A program made the translations under genes and the position numbers. From Yeosuana aromativorans (lineage in GTDB: Bacteria; Bacteroidota; Bacteroidia; Flavobacteriales; Flavobacteriaceae), in the NCBI RefSeq assembly GCF_014646655.1, contig NZ_BMNR01000010.1, positions 1 to 62,716 on the forward strand: a stretch of DNA of 62,716 bases, read 5' to 3'. Shown one piece after another: positions 43,951 to 54,301 of this stretch (position 1 is the first letter of the stretch; each line of letters begins with the position of its first letter). Below the pieces are notes generated by a model. It had not been told where the DNA came from. It saw only the letters and a list, made by a program, of their open reading frames with translations, and made no database searches.

Positions 43951-45516
43951 CTATTGTTGGTTCAATTGGTATCTTGGTCTTACTTTTTGCAGAATGTATG
44001 CATCACTTAAATCGTCGTAAAACCCTATTTGACGTAATTTTTGTTTAAAAGCCTCCACATTTTCCTTGAATGCTAAATGTGTATTTACATTGGCATCTCT
44101 AAATCTTGGCTCTGTAATTCCATTGATTATTAAACCATATCGCTCCCTAATTCTATTCATTAATTCTTCAATAGATAAGCTACGGGTTATAAAATGGTCG
44201 TCTTGACTTTCCAAAACCATTATCTGCACCAAGGTTTCCAATAATCGTGTTCCCATAACAAACCTTCTGGGGTGCCTTTTACTTCTCCCTTGAGCCATAA
44301 ACCCTCTATCTGAATTGTTTTGACTTAAATTAGCTAACATCCCCTTATATTCTTTAAGCTGTCTTTTTGATTTAGTATTTAATATTAATGCTAAATATTT
44401 ATCAAAATAGGTTTCTTCATATTTAGTAATATCATCAACTAAGAGCTTATCTTCTTCATCCAAATCTTTATATAGACCATTATATTTTACTCTAAAGTAA
44501 ATCTCTTTTTCTGCACTATTTTTTTTGAGCTCTTTTAATACTTTCTCCAAATTATCTGAATTATCTCTGTTTAAATCCAGATATTCTAAAGTCATGTTAA
44601 TTTTAAAGGTGGCTACAATGTAATTATGAATAGAATTATATAATTTATCCGCATCCTCAATAGCAAATTCCGATACTTTACTTTCAAAATCATCTGTGGT
44701 GTCTATTACAATATTCCAACCATCTTCTACATCAGTGGTACCCTTAGCAATCATTTCAGGTAAAAAATGAACTAATTTTTGAATATATAAGGACAAGTGA
44801 AACGAAATAATTGTCTTTAAATAATCTACCAAAACAGTTCTCGGAATCTCATCTTTATAGACTAATAAACGCCTAATATCATCACAAAATAATTCGGCTT
44901 GTTGACTTAATAAAGGTTCAATTCTGTCTAAGGTATTTGGAGAATCTAATACAAACCGTGGAGATATTTTCGGTATTAAATTTAACATCCCTAAACTGTC
45001 AATATCAAGACTATCAGTATTTGTCAAAGAGTCGGTTGTTAAATCCCATCCAGATATCAAAAATTGTTTCAGGTCATTCCTAACTTTAGAATTTCCTTTC
45101 AACATAAGATATATTTGCTCTGCGGAAAAATAATCTCTTGCTATACTTGCATTGCGTACTCTATAACTTTCTAAATGCACAGGTCGTAATGAAGCTAATT
45201 TTTCTTTATCAATTCTTCCCCGAAACGCCATGTCAACAAAATTATTTCGTATCCAAGGCTCAATAGCTTCAATATTTTCTGAATAGCCTATAACTTTATT
45301 TTCTCTCTCTAAAACGCCCAAGGCATTGCTTATATGGCTAATCTCAATTTGCGTTACACCCCTTCCTCTCGACAACTGTCTAGGTCTATGTCCATTATAC
45401 CTTAACAACATAAATAAATTAACGAGTGTATACTCAATTTTTATTGACTTCGCATTTATGGTACATATGAGTTCATTGCGGAACACACTTTCATCTTTAT
45501 TCATTTTAATCGCCAT
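43951..45516 (-). CDS. mad7: MAD7-like defence protein of unknown function
   Basis: 521 residues, cytoplasmic, largely alpha-helical and charged; no catalytic motif recognised. The N-terminal 90 residues (IEYTLVNLFMLLRYNGHRP, IEISHISNALGVLERENKVIGYS) look like a winged-helix DNA-binding fold. Near the C-terminus GTRLLETLVQIMVLESQ and SLSIEELMNRIRERYG suggest a second helical domain of the same kind. Identification as MAD7 rests mostly on its place between the NERD kinase and the giant ATPase, and is from memory of the system's gene order. Only 2 bp separate it from the kinase gene. Confidence 0.6.
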   Translation of the reverse strand: MAIKMNKDESVFRNELICTINAKSIKIEYTLVNLFMLLRYNGHRPRQLSRGRGVTQIEISHISNALGVLERENKVIGYSENIEAIEPWIRNNFVDMAFRGRIDKEKLASLRPVHLESYRVRNASIARDYFSAEQIYLMLKGNSKVRNDLKQFLISGWDLTTDSLTNTDSLDIDSLGMLNLIPKISPRFVLDSPNTLDRIEPLLSQQAELFCDDIRRLLVYKDEIPRTVLVDYLKTIISFHLSLYIQKLVHFLPEMIAKGTTDVEDGWNIVIDTTDDFESKVSEFAIEDADKLYNSIHNYIVATFKINMTLEYLDLNRDNSDNLEKVLKELKKNSAEKEIYFRVKYNGLYKDLDEEDKLLVDDITKYEETYFDKYLALILNTKSKRQLKEYKGMLANLSQNNSDRGFMAQGRSKRHPRRFVMGTRLLETLVQIMVLESQDDHFITRSLSIEELMNRIRERYGLIINGITEPRFRDANVNTHLAFKENVEAFKQKLRQIGFYDDLSDAYILQKVRPRYQLNQQ

Positions 45517-45518
45517 AC

Positions 45519-48500
45519 TTAAAAGTTTATTGGTTCGATTACTATTCTATTTTGATTGTCTTTTTTAATACTGAAATAATCGGCATCGTCTCTTGTTACG
45601 ACCACTTCGTTATAGTTTAAGTTCTTGAGTAGATTTTTGAAAATAATTAGCTCTACATACTTTCCTCTAATATCATTAAGTGATGGACTAAAACCCTGCT
45701 GAATGAAATACAACATTTCATACAAGTCTAGTGATATGGTTAACTTAATATGCCGGTGTTTCACATTTTTGTGTCTAAACATGAAACTATCCGGTTCGTA
45801 TTCCAGATATTTCACAAGATGTTCCGTATTGTTCACCTTGAGTTCAAAATCATTGAGATTGAACAGCCTAAAGGATTTGCTAAATGGGTCTTTTACCTCT
45901 GTAGCCGCCAAAACCAAACTTTTTTGGTCAATATTGGTGTTATCACAACCCTCATTCAATGCTATGGCTCTGGAAATACTTTGTATGGTTTCTTTGCCAG
46001 TACTCTTGTCTTGAAGCAATTGTACAAATTTGAATACCGAATGGTACGGTAGCCTTAACATAAAGGATGGCATTCCATTGCCTTTTTGGTTTTCACTCTT
46101 TATTAAAGTGGATTTCCCTTCATAATAATGGTGTCTGATATAGGATTTTTGAACGCTTCTTATGCGCTCTAGAATTTCATTTGTCTTTTCATGAACCGGC
46201 AAACGTAATTCTTCATCCTTTACCTTATTAAAAAGATCTATTAAGTCTATCTCTCGTTCTGAAAACTCAATAAATTCCTTAGGCTGATGCTTATCAAAAA
46301 ATAAGTTTCTATCAGTTTCTGGAATTGGTACTTCACCAATATCTGTTTCCCTTAACAACTTAATCAATCTGTCTTGGTTGCCTGAATCATCCAAAGCTGG
46401 ATTGGTAATATTAAAGTAATAGTATTGCCAATAGTTTTCAGGTTTAACAGCAGCTGCTTCATACAATTTATTGATGTCTTCACATTCATGGTCTCTAGTC
46501 AAGGTATAGGCTATAAAAGAGCGCAAATCTCTCATGGTAATATGCAACTCTCGTTTTAAACTTACGGTACGTAAGAGCCACTCCATTCTAGTGATTACCT
46601 CATCTCCTGCTGCGGAATCGTTTAAGGATTCTACATTATATTTAATGAAACATTTATTTGCTAGTGAACAGCCTTCACATTTTGTCCATAGTGCTTTATT
46701 GGTCAGTTTCTTTACTTGCTTTCTGAATAAGCTGCCTCCATTTTCGGTGTCTGCCACCACAGAGCGCAGGTTTAGATTAATAATCATGACTCCTTCAGGC
46801 AACTTAAAATGACCTTCGTTATAGAAATATTGGTCTATTAAATTATAAAGGTCTTTATGTTTTGATGTGGTCATTAAGAAATCTACCAAACGCCCTTCAT
46901 TAATAGCAATGATGCGTCCCTCTTTGGCGCGACTGAAATCCTTGATATTTTCAAAAGGTTCAAAAAAGGTTTCCAAAACGTCATTATTGGCGTTGTCCTC
47001 TTGGTCTTGTGACCCATCGTAATTGCTTTCGTATGGTGTTCCTTTTATTTGGAAACGAGCGCCATTTTTATGCTGAAAACTCTCCAAGTTCTTAACCGCT
47101 TGGTTTTGTTCAATCTCTTTAATAAACGCTGTTTTACCATCACCTGCGTTTCCTGTAATGATTAATAACTTGTATCTGTCGTCTAGGATATCAGGAATTA
47201 ATTTTTGGTCCAATAATGATGGTGAATACGTTAATTTATCAAACTGATTAGCTGTTTGACTTGCTCTAGTTCCGAAGTTTCCTTGTTTAGACTGACTATA
47301 CAACGAATTGATGTATTCTACAATGTTAAGACCTTCAACATCTATCTTAAAGCGCTTTATTTTGTCCTTATTCTTCTCAACCGTTTCTATTAAACTTTGA
47401 TAGACCCTTTCTACATTTCCTTCAGTAAAGGTTTTTGCGCCGCCGTTCCAAAATACCTCACTTACAATAGGCTCACTATCTACCTTAACACTTATTTTAA
47501 TCTTATTATCAAGGTTTATTGAGTTTTTAAATTTCTTAAGGTTTTCCTTAAATTTACTTAAGGCTTCATCTATACTTTCCTTTAGAATAACAAACCTTTG
47601 CATTTTATTAATCAACTTGAACTCGACATCAGGCCTATATTGATTAATAATTATTTCAATATGATATAAGCGTTCTGTATTTGGTAATTCTGTACCCGCA
47701 TCTTCTTTCTCTGCCAACAAATTATCTTCTCCAATAGCCTCTAGAGCTTCTAACATTTCTTTTGCCGACTTAAAACGCTCCTCTTTTTTAGTACTGATGG
47801 CTCTTGATAGAAAATCTGCAAAGTTTTGTGAAATGGCTTCATTTAACTTTTTAGGCTCATTTGATGGCTTATGCATCATGGGTATCTTATGTGGTGCCCA
47901 TGGGTATTGTTTACACACCAATTGGAATAAGGTGACACCCAATGAAAACACATCTGCTGATGTATCCCAATTGACATTATTGCTATCTGTTACTAAATCT
48001 GGTGCGAGGTATGGATTTGTACCCACAAAATCGGTATTATCTTCGGCAAAAGAGGCCACATTAAAATCGATTAACACAAAGCGTTCCTGGTTGTCCCAAA
48101 TAATATTTTGAGGTTTAATATCGCGATGGTACATGGGTGGATTTTGTGATTGCATAGACACCAATGCCGACAGGATATCTGTTGCCAATTGATAAATTCT
48201 ATGCATTGGCAATCGGGCATCGGTGCGCACATAAGTACTTAAATTATCGCCATCCAGCAACTCGGTTAAGGTGTAAAATTGCCCTGATGGTGTGGTCCCA
48301 TTCCAAACAAATCGTACAATATTAGGGTGACTTAACTTGCTTAATGCTGCATATTCGTCCTTTACAGATGCATCATTCACACTGGTATTAAACAGTTTCA
48401 TGGCATATTCCGTACCCTGAATAGAGTGCTTAACTTTAAATACTTTAGAATAACCTCCTTTACCTAATTCATTATAGATTGTGTAATCACCAATACGGTC

Positions 48501-50006
48501 GCCTTCTTTTATTTCATCTAACTCCTTATCAGAAACATCTGCATCTTCTTTTTTAGGGTCTTGTGTTTCTTTTTTAATTGTACTTTCAACTTCTTGCGAC
48601 GTTCCTTTTTTAATGATGGCTTCTAATTCCTCTACGCTATCAATACGCTGAAACTCATCAACCAAAATGGTTTTATTACAGATGTCGTCAATCCACTTTG
48701 GTAAGGTTGGTTTTACTTTAGATGGCCATTTGTTTTCCGGTAATCTTCCATTTAGGTTATTCAATTCGTAAGGCGATTTAATTGGTTCTTCTCCTACAAA
48801 TAACCAATAGGTTAGAATACCAAAAGAATATAAATCGGATGCTCTACTGGCTTCTCCTACGGTTAGCTCTAACGCATGATATGGTGTTGCGTTTTGCTCA
48901 TTTATAGTAGCCTGAACCGTGTAACCTTCTTCATTGTGGTAGGTAAAATAGGCTTTCCCGAAATTACCTAGCATCGCATAGCCACCTCTATAATAAATAT
49001 TATCTGGATTGATATCGCGATGGAATACATTATGCTCGTGAGCTGCTTTTAAGGCTGACGCAATGTTTTTTAAAATATCTATTTTTTCTGAAAAGGTGAA
49101 TTCGCTTGTTTTTGTTTTTAATTTATTACGTAATGAATCTTCCTCTAGAAAATCTGTGATTTCATAAAAAAGATGGTTTTCTTCATCTAATTCATATTGA
49201 ACATTAGTAATAAAGGGGTTACTCTTGATATGTTCTAAAGCCTTAAACCCATTTTTAATTTTAAGTTCGCGTTGTTTGAGTTCTTCTGGTGACAAGCCTT
49301 TTACCTGAAGCGTATATTCCTTAATGCGTTTGCGGATGGATGAGGTAACACCTTTAGGTTTGGCAAGATATTCTGTATAATAATTTTCTTGGTCTACGAT
49401 TTCCAGAATCTCGTGGCTGTAGAGTTCTTTTTTGTCTTCGGTTTTCTTTTCACTGAAACGCCCAACTAAATAATCTACTATTTTATCCTGTATATCGGCA
49501 ATGGAATTTTCATATCTATCGCTTGCTGGATTTGCAATAAAGTTGATTAAACGTTGGTCTAACTGAAAACTCACCTTACCTGCTTCTTGAACAATATAAG
49601 GCTCTATACCGTTGGGATACGATAAGGTTACAATATTGACTATATAGGCTTTCCCTAACTCGTAATCGAACTCTTTGAGTTTAGAGGCTAAAATGGCGGT
49701 TTTAATACGCCCTGTTTTTAGCGGATTGGGTTTTTGACGGTCGTTAACATACCAGTAATTGTCATCGCCTTCTATACGTCCTTTCCAGTCTTTGTTTTCT
49801 ATGTTGTAAATGGCGTGTGGTGTGACCACAATAAGGTCGTACTCCCAATATTGTGTTTGGTTGTTACGTGGGTTAGTCGCTGCTAATTCTATATTAGGGA
49901 TCAACGTAAAACTATCTGGAAGGTTAACTTCCAGAAAATCTATTAAACGTTGTTCTCCTGCATTAACAACAGTCTCGAAATAAGGTGGTTTTATGATTCT
50001 TGCCAT
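45519..50006 (-). CDS. mad6: MAD6-like giant NERD/tandem-kinase/P-loop protein
   Basis: 1495 residues. N-terminal NERD nuclease-like domain (1-150) with Asp57, Glu70 and Lys72 in YDLIV and IENKDWKG. First kinase-like domain (about 240-420): HRDINPDN is kept, but DFG is NFG (348-350). Second kinase (506-770): GKGGYSKVF, Lys537, HRDIKPQN (627 on) and DFN (647-649), so it should be active. P-loop ATPase with GNAGDGKT (about 951-958), and a C-x2-C-x5-C cluster near 1105 that may bind zinc. The layout recalls PglW of BREX-like systems and the MADS kinase MAD6. It overlaps the specificity-subunit gene by 16 bp. Confidence 0.82.
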   Translation of the reverse strand: MARIIKPPYFETVVNAGEQRLIDFLEVNLPDSFTLIPNIELAATNPRNNQTQYWEYDLIVVTPHAIYNIENKDWKGRIEGDDNYWYVNDRQKPNPLKTGRIKTAILASKLKEFDYELGKAYIVNIVTLSYPNGIEPYIVQEAGKVSFQLDQRLINFIANPASDRYENSIADIQDKIVDYLVGRFSEKKTEDKKELYSHEILEIVDQENYYTEYLAKPKGVTSSIRKRIKEYTLQVKGLSPEELKQRELKIKNGFKALEHIKSNPFITNVQYELDEENHLFYEITDFLEEDSLRNKLKTKTSEFTFSEKIDILKNIASALKAAHEHNVFHRDINPDNIYYRGGYAMLGNFGKAYFTYHNEEGYTVQATINEQNATPYHALELTVGEASRASDLYSFGILTYWLFVGEEPIKSPYELNNLNGRLPENKWPSKVKPTLPKWIDDICNKTILVDEFQRIDSVEELEAIIKKGTSQEVESTIKKETQDPKKEDADVSDKELDEIKEGDRIGDYTIYNELGKGGYSKVFKVKHSIQGTEYAMKLFNTSVNDASVKDEYAALSKLSHPNIVRFVWNGTTPSGQFYTLTELLDGDNLSTYVRTDARLPMHRIYQLATDILSALVSMQSQNPPMYHRDIKPQNIIWDNQERFVLIDFNVASFAEDNTDFVGTNPYLAPDLVTDSNNVNWDTSADVFSLGVTLFQLVCKQYPWAPHKIPMMHKPSNEPKKLNEAISQNFADFLSRAISTKKEERFKSAKEMLEALEAIGEDNLLAEKEDAGTELPNTERLYHIEIIINQYRPDVEFKLINKMQRFVILKESIDEALSKFKENLKKFKNSINLDNKIKISVKVDSEPIVSEVFWNGGAKTFTEGNVERVYQSLIETVEKNKDKIKRFKIDVEGLNIVEYINSLYSQSKQGNFGTRASQTANQFDKLTYSPSLLDQKLIPDILDDRYKLLIITGNAGDGKTAFIKEIEQNQAVKNLESFQHKNGARFQIKGTPYESNYDGSQDQEDNANNDVLETFFEPFENIKDFSRAKEGRIIAINEGRLVDFLMTTSKHKDLYNLIDQYFYNEGHFKLPEGVMIINLNLRSVVADTENGGSLFRKQVKKLTNKALWTKCEGCSLANKCFIKYNVESLNDSAAGDEVITRMEWLLRTVSLKRELHITMRDLRSFIAYTLTRDHECEDINKLYEAAAVKPENYWQYYYFNITNPALDDSGNQDRLIKLLRETDIGEVPIPETDRNLFFDKHQPKEFIEFSEREIDLIDLFNKVKDEELRLPVHEKTNEILERIRSVQKSYIRHHYYEGKSTLIKSENQKGNGMPSFMLRLPYHSVFKFVQLLQDKSTGKETIQSISRAIALNEGCDNTNIDQKSLVLAATEVKDPFSKSFRLFNLNDFELKVNNTEHLVKYLEYEPDSFMFRHKNVKHRHIKLTISLDLYEMLYFIQQGFSPSLNDIRGKYVELIIFKNLLKNLNYNEVVVTRDDADYFSIKKDNQNRIVIEPINF

Positions 50007-51406
50007 TGTTCTATTTCCTTTTCTATTAGGTTGATTGCTTCCGTGTCTTTTTTTCTTGATAATTCAAATTTATCTAATGCCAAGTTTGTCCTTTTATGTA
50101 TACTCTTCATAAAATCATCATCAAATATTGGAACTGGAATTTCCTCAATAAAAACCTCAATTGGACGAATTAGAGTCGTACCGGTACCATAACTTCTTAA
50201 GAATCGAAAAACATACTCAGAATTTAACCAACTAAATAAATACCCATAAGGTATTTTTTTTGCATTCATTCTCAAAAATTCACCAGCCAAAACTTTTCCT
50301 TCAACACTATCTTTAACTAATATAACTTTACAAAATGCATCACCTTCACCCATCGAGCCTACTCCCGATATAAGTATTTCATTACGTATTGCATAATCCT
50401 TTTTTTTAGGGTACATTCTCGAAATCCTCTTACCTTGAATCTTATATTTAAAAATATCCTTTTGACTAAGTAATTCAACTCCTTTTTCAACTTCGACTCT
50501 CTTAAATGCAGATGAATGATATATACCTTTATTATCAATCGCTTCTTTTAGACTAATTGTATTAACATTCATCATCAATTTTTCCCTAATTTGATTAAGG
50601 CTTTTACTATGATTAAATGCTTTTAATGAAATTGATAATTTATTTGTTTTCTTCACTCCAAAGGCTCTGGCGGTTCTCTTCGGTGAATGATATCCATAAT
50701 ATTCATAGTCTTCTAAAGACAGTTGTTCTAAACCACATTTTTTTCTTAAGTCGTTCTGCACTTCTTTCATGATTTTATTAGACTCTACACGTAATGTAGC
50801 AGCATCTAAAATCAGTTTATGAATCTTATCTTGTTCAGGATCTGGAAGTATTGGGACTTTAATATTTTCAACGTGATGTGGTTCTATATGCTTTACAACA
50901 CCACCATAACCCGATTGAGTTAATAAACCATACCCATATTTAGATGATAAATAAGCATACAGATAACCTCGTTTAATTTGATTTTCGGCAGGTTTAATAC
51001 GTACTAAATCATCAGTACCAATCTTACCATCATAATCTTCAGTCACATATACCACTTTACCAAGAGTACCTGAACGAGTCACTAAAATCCAATCTTTCTT
51101 TAGTTCTAACTCTTCTAAATATGGTGAGTATTTTTTTGAAATATATCTACCCGAATCAACATCTGACTTAAACATATCAGATGCAGTAAAAAACATATTA
51201 CCATATTCGGCTGAGCCTATATAAACTCTTTTGTGAATATTCCCTTTAAAAAGTTCATTTGCTTCGTCCCTTAAAGTTGTTGTTGGATAAGGACAATGCT
51301 TTTCAATTATTCTTTTGGTGTTAACGCCATCACTTAAATGAAAAGAGGCATCTAAACGTAAATCGGATTCTGAAAACCAACTATGTTTTACTGTTACTGT
51401 TTTCAT
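49991..51406 (-). CDS. mad5: Type I restriction specificity subunit (HsdS-like, MAD5 position)
   Basis: 471 residues with the two-fold layout of HsdS: a first target-recognition domain (to about residue 190, ending with HHVENIKVPILPDPEQDKIHKLI), a helical spacer, then a second (to GTTLIRPIEVFIEEIPVPIFDDDFM) and a final helix. Family knowledge: reads the two halves of a split DNA target and directs the methyltransferase to it. Its start overlaps the methyltransferase stop by 4 bp (ATGA) and its end overlaps the kinase gene by 16 bp. It could equally be called HsdS; MAD5 is assigned by context. Confidence 0.85.
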   Translation of the reverse strand: MKTVTVKHSWFSESDLRLDASFHLSDGVNTKRIIEKHCPYPTTTLRDEANELFKGNIHKRVYIGSAEYGNMFFTASDMFKSDVDSGRYISKKYSPYLEELELKKDWILVTRSGTLGKVVYVTEDYDGKIGTDDLVRIKPAENQIKRGYLYAYLSSKYGYGLLTQSGYGGVVKHIEPHHVENIKVPILPDPEQDKIHKLILDAATLRVESNKIMKEVQNDLRKKCGLEQLSLEDYEYYGYHSPKRTARAFGVKKTNKLSISLKAFNHSKSLNQIREKLMMNVNTISLKEAIDNKGIYHSSAFKRVEVEKGVELLSQKDIFKYKIQGKRISRMYPKKKDYAIRNEILISGVGSMGEGDAFCKVILVKDSVEGKVLAGEFLRMNAKKIPYGYLFSWLNSEYVFRFLRSYGTGTTLIRPIEVFIEEIPVPIFDDDFMKSIHKRTNLALDKFELSRKKDTEAINLIEKEIEQWQES

Positions 51407-53451
51407 TTCAAAATTTTGTTTAAAAATTTATCATAAGCCTCTGTAATCTTTGGTAAATCATCATCCAGTTTTTTTACTTTCTCCACTCTGGTTTTTACCT
51501 GTGGTGAACTACCATCCTTTTTTTGTACGAGGTATTCTTTTTCTACTCTAAACACCAGTTCTGCACCATCCTCATCACGTAAATAAATAGGGTTACCACG
51601 CCTGTCTTTCCCCAATTTTTCGGCAATTGCCATAAATACATCATAATCTTCATCTTTATCTTGTGCCAGTTGGCGTTGCAGGTCGCTTTTTCGTTCTAAA
51701 AACAATAAGGATGCCTGTACACCTACTTGTGGTAAAAAGGCCTCTACTGCTAAATCTATAGAGGCTAAAATTTTAAATTTATCGAGTATCCACTCCCGAA
51801 CGCTTTGTGTATTTGGATTTCCTAAAATACCATCTGGTAATACAATAGCCATTTTACCACCTGGTTTTAAAAAGTTGTAGCAGGCTTCTATAAACAATAC
51901 TTCTGGCGCATTGCTGTAAGCTCCTAACTCGTAACGTAAGGAACCATCTTCTTTATAAATAATACTGGCATCTACCTTTACTTTAGCGCCAAATGGCGGG
52001 TTGGTAAATACCATATCGAACTTTTCTCTGGCATCAAAACCATAGGCATTGCTTTCTTCGTCCATTGCCAAAAGGCTTTGTTTAATACTGGCTTCTATTT
52101 TTTCAATCTCGGTAGGGTGCTCCCAATTTGGGTATGCCAAGGAATTGACGTGAAATATATTGGCGTGACCATCACCAGCCATTACCATATTCATACGTGC
52201 TGCTTTCTTCAAATCAGGGTCAAAGTCAAAACCAAAGATGTTGTTTTCGGCATATTGTTTAACGAGTTCATTTACTTGAGGACTATTGTACTGCGCTTCC
52301 AATAAAGGTCCTGATAAGTCTGGAAATAATTCTTGGGTAATTTGCTTACGTACATGGTCTAACACCATCACCAAGAAACCACCCGAACCACAAGCTGGGT
52401 CTAATACCCGATGGTTTTCTTTAGGGTCTAGCATTTCTACCATCGCCTTAATAATGTTACGTGGTGTAAAAAACTGACCTGCTTCTTGTTTTAAGGTGTT
52501 ACTTACAATAGTTTCATAAGCCATACCCTTAACATCTACCGAAGCATCTAAAAAAGAATATTTTGCCAGTTCACCAGCGATAAAAGCTAATCCTTTGTTT
52601 GTAAGGTCGATGGATTCGTTTCCAGAAAACACTTCAGAGAACACTTCATCATCTTTTAATTCCTGAAATAAGCCTTTAATACGTTGTGCCACCGCTTCAC
52701 GACCAGCATCTGTATTTTGTTCTTTAACACCCACCCAAAATTTTCGTCTGTAGGTTGACCCATCATCATTTGCAGAAAAGCGACGTTTTTCATCATAGAG
52801 TTTACAGAAAATAAGATTTAAGAGTTGCCAGAAGGCATCCTTTTTACGTCCTTCATTTCCATAGATGTAATCGTGCGAGCGTTTAAATACCTTGATTAAG
52901 GAATCGTTAGCCGGTTTTCTACTAAAAGAACGGTCGTTACGGTCTAAATCTTCCAGTGTTTCGCCTTCACCAGGGAAATCGGATAAGTCTGTGAATTGGA
53001 AATCTAAACCAATGTCATCTTCCTCTTTTTGTAGAAAGTGATAACTTGAACCGTTTGCCCATAAACCAAACTCGCAATCATCGGCTGCTCCCATGGCATT
53101 TTCCAATGTAGCTGTAAGGCCTTTTTTCTTATCGGTTACTTTCACCTTATCATCTTGCACCACCACCATACGGATGATATTTTCCTGTACATGTTCTTTA
53201 CCGTTGGCAAAGACCACCAATTCCAACTTCTGCTTTTTGGATTTATCGGTTTCTGGGTCGGTATAGATAATGGTAAAATCACGTTCCATATCATCTAAAT
53301 CAAACCCATACTCTTCATTGAGCATTAAGATTACCGATTGTAGGTTGTTTTCTTTGGCGCTAATTTTTTTAGCTTGATTGGTTAATACGCAGAGTAATTG
53401 ATTATCCTCTAATACTGTACTATCCTTTTTTTCTTTTATTTCTGTTGCCAT
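51403..53451 (-). CDS. mad2: N6-adenine DNA methyltransferase (HsdM-like, MAD2 position)
   Basis: 682 residues. Motif I VLDPACGSGGFLV (about residue 349) binds S-adenosylmethionine; motif IV NPPFGAKV (about 485) is the N6-adenine catalytic loop. The upstream helical region (AGQFFTPRNIIKAMVEML just before motif I) is HsdM_N-like. The N-terminal 190 residues are an extra domain beyond a normal HsdM. Family knowledge: methylates host DNA at the site chosen by the S subunit, marking self. No HsdR-type gene is present; nuclease action may come from the NERD kinase or the giant ATPase. It lies 7 bp after the nucleotidyltransferase gene. Confidence 0.92.
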   Translation of the reverse strand: MATEIKEKKDSTVLEDNQLLCVLTNQAKKISAKENNLQSVILMLNEEYGFDLDDMERDFTIIYTDPETDKSKKQKLELVVFANGKEHVQENIIRMVVVQDDKVKVTDKKKGLTATLENAMGAADDCEFGLWANGSSYHFLQKEEDDIGLDFQFTDLSDFPGEGETLEDLDRNDRSFSRKPANDSLIKVFKRSHDYIYGNEGRKKDAFWQLLNLIFCKLYDEKRRFSANDDGSTYRRKFWVGVKEQNTDAGREAVAQRIKGLFQELKDDEVFSEVFSGNESIDLTNKGLAFIAGELAKYSFLDASVDVKGMAYETIVSNTLKQEAGQFFTPRNIIKAMVEMLDPKENHRVLDPACGSGGFLVMVLDHVRKQITQELFPDLSGPLLEAQYNSPQVNELVKQYAENNIFGFDFDPDLKKAARMNMVMAGDGHANIFHVNSLAYPNWEHPTEIEKIEASIKQSLLAMDEESNAYGFDAREKFDMVFTNPPFGAKVKVDASIIYKEDGSLRYELGAYSNAPEVLFIEACYNFLKPGGKMAIVLPDGILGNPNTQSVREWILDKFKILASIDLAVEAFLPQVGVQASLLFLERKSDLQRQLAQDKDEDYDVFMAIAEKLGKDRRGNPIYLRDEDGAELVFRVEKEYLVQKKDGSSPQVKTRVEKVKKLDDDLPKITEAYDKFLNKILK

Positions 53452-53458
53452 TGATTGA

Positions 53459-54301
53459 CTATAATTTTATTTGGTTGTTTATATTCTCTATGCTGTTTAA
53501 AACCTCATCGTAGCTTAAGACTTTATGGGTTTCCAATATTTGATTAATGAGTCTGCTTTCTTCTTTTTGTTCTATTTCCGCAGTTAAAATTTCTTTAATG
53601 CTTTGTTTAGCCTCTGGATAAGCTACCAATAATTGATTGATATGAATACCTAATAAGGTTGCACCTCCTTTAACTATGGTATGGTCGTCTGTATAGACAG
53701 CTTCAAAATGTTCTAGCGATTCGTCTCGATGGATTTCCAGATAGTTTTGCAGGATAAAAGCGATATCATCCGCATCCTTATTGGTTTTATGGTTGCGATC
53801 TCTCCAGGCTACTATTTTCAAAAGCCCTATACCTGCCAAGGATGCGATTTGAATGTCGATATCCTCATCGATACTTACCTTTAATGACGCATCGTTTACC
53901 GCAGGAAAACCAAGGACTGACATCGCGAATTCCTCTTCTGGCGGCCAAAAGATTTTATCGTCTTCCTTCATGATATTACCGAAAGGCACGATATCTAAAT
54001 CGAACTTTCCCAAATATTGGAAACGTTGCTTTTGGTCTGGGTCTTTAGTAAAATTAGGTAGTTGTGTAATGCCTTCTTCTACCGTTTTGTATTGTTCCCA
54101 ATCGTTGATGGTGATGGCTATATCCAAATCGTGCGTTAAACGTCCGGAACTTTCATCATGCAACTCCATAATAATATCGCGAGCTGTCGCCCCAATGACA
54201 AAAAAGGAAATACCCGCATCTTTGAAATAGTCGGTTAATTCCTGAAGAATAGGCTTTAATAGCGGATGGTTAAATTTTTTACTGGATATGCTGTAACTCA
54301 T
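53459..54301 (-). CDS. AbiEii-like nucleotidyltransferase
   Basis: 280 residues from the ATG at 54301 (MSYSISSKKFNHPLL), inside the end of the upstream gene. The nucleotidyltransferase core reads FFVIGATARDIIM, then RLTHDLDIAITI with the two metal-binding Asp residues of the DLD motif; the third acidic position may be LDIVPFG. Further helices (AGIGLLKIVAWRDR) are like AbiEii/DUF6036 proteins. Family knowledge: AbiEii toxins add nucleotides to RNA or otherwise inactivate translation, paired with an AbiEi antitoxin/repressor. Here the pair leads the methylation-associated operon, so it may be a built-in abortive module or may have lost toxicity. Confidence 0.78.
   Translation of the reverse strand: MSYSISSKKFNHPLLKPILQELTDYFKDAGISFFVIGATARDIIMELHDESSGRLTHDLDIAITINDWEQYKTVEEGITQLPNFTKDPDQKQRFQYLGKFDLDIVPFGNIMKEDDKIFWPPEEEFAMSVLGFPAVNDASLKVSIDEDIDIQIASLAGIGLLKIVAWRDRNHKTNKDADDIAFILQNYLEIHRDESLEHFEAVYTDDHTIVKGGATLLGIHINQLLVAYPEAKQSIKEILTAEIEQKEESRLINQILETHKVLSYDEVLNSIENINNQIKL

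Noticed and set aside
40331-49100. Several plus-strand frames of 60-100 residues inside the giant defence genes
   Set aside because: They are antisense to long genes with clear domains, lack recognisable motifs and have unnatural composition for proteins.
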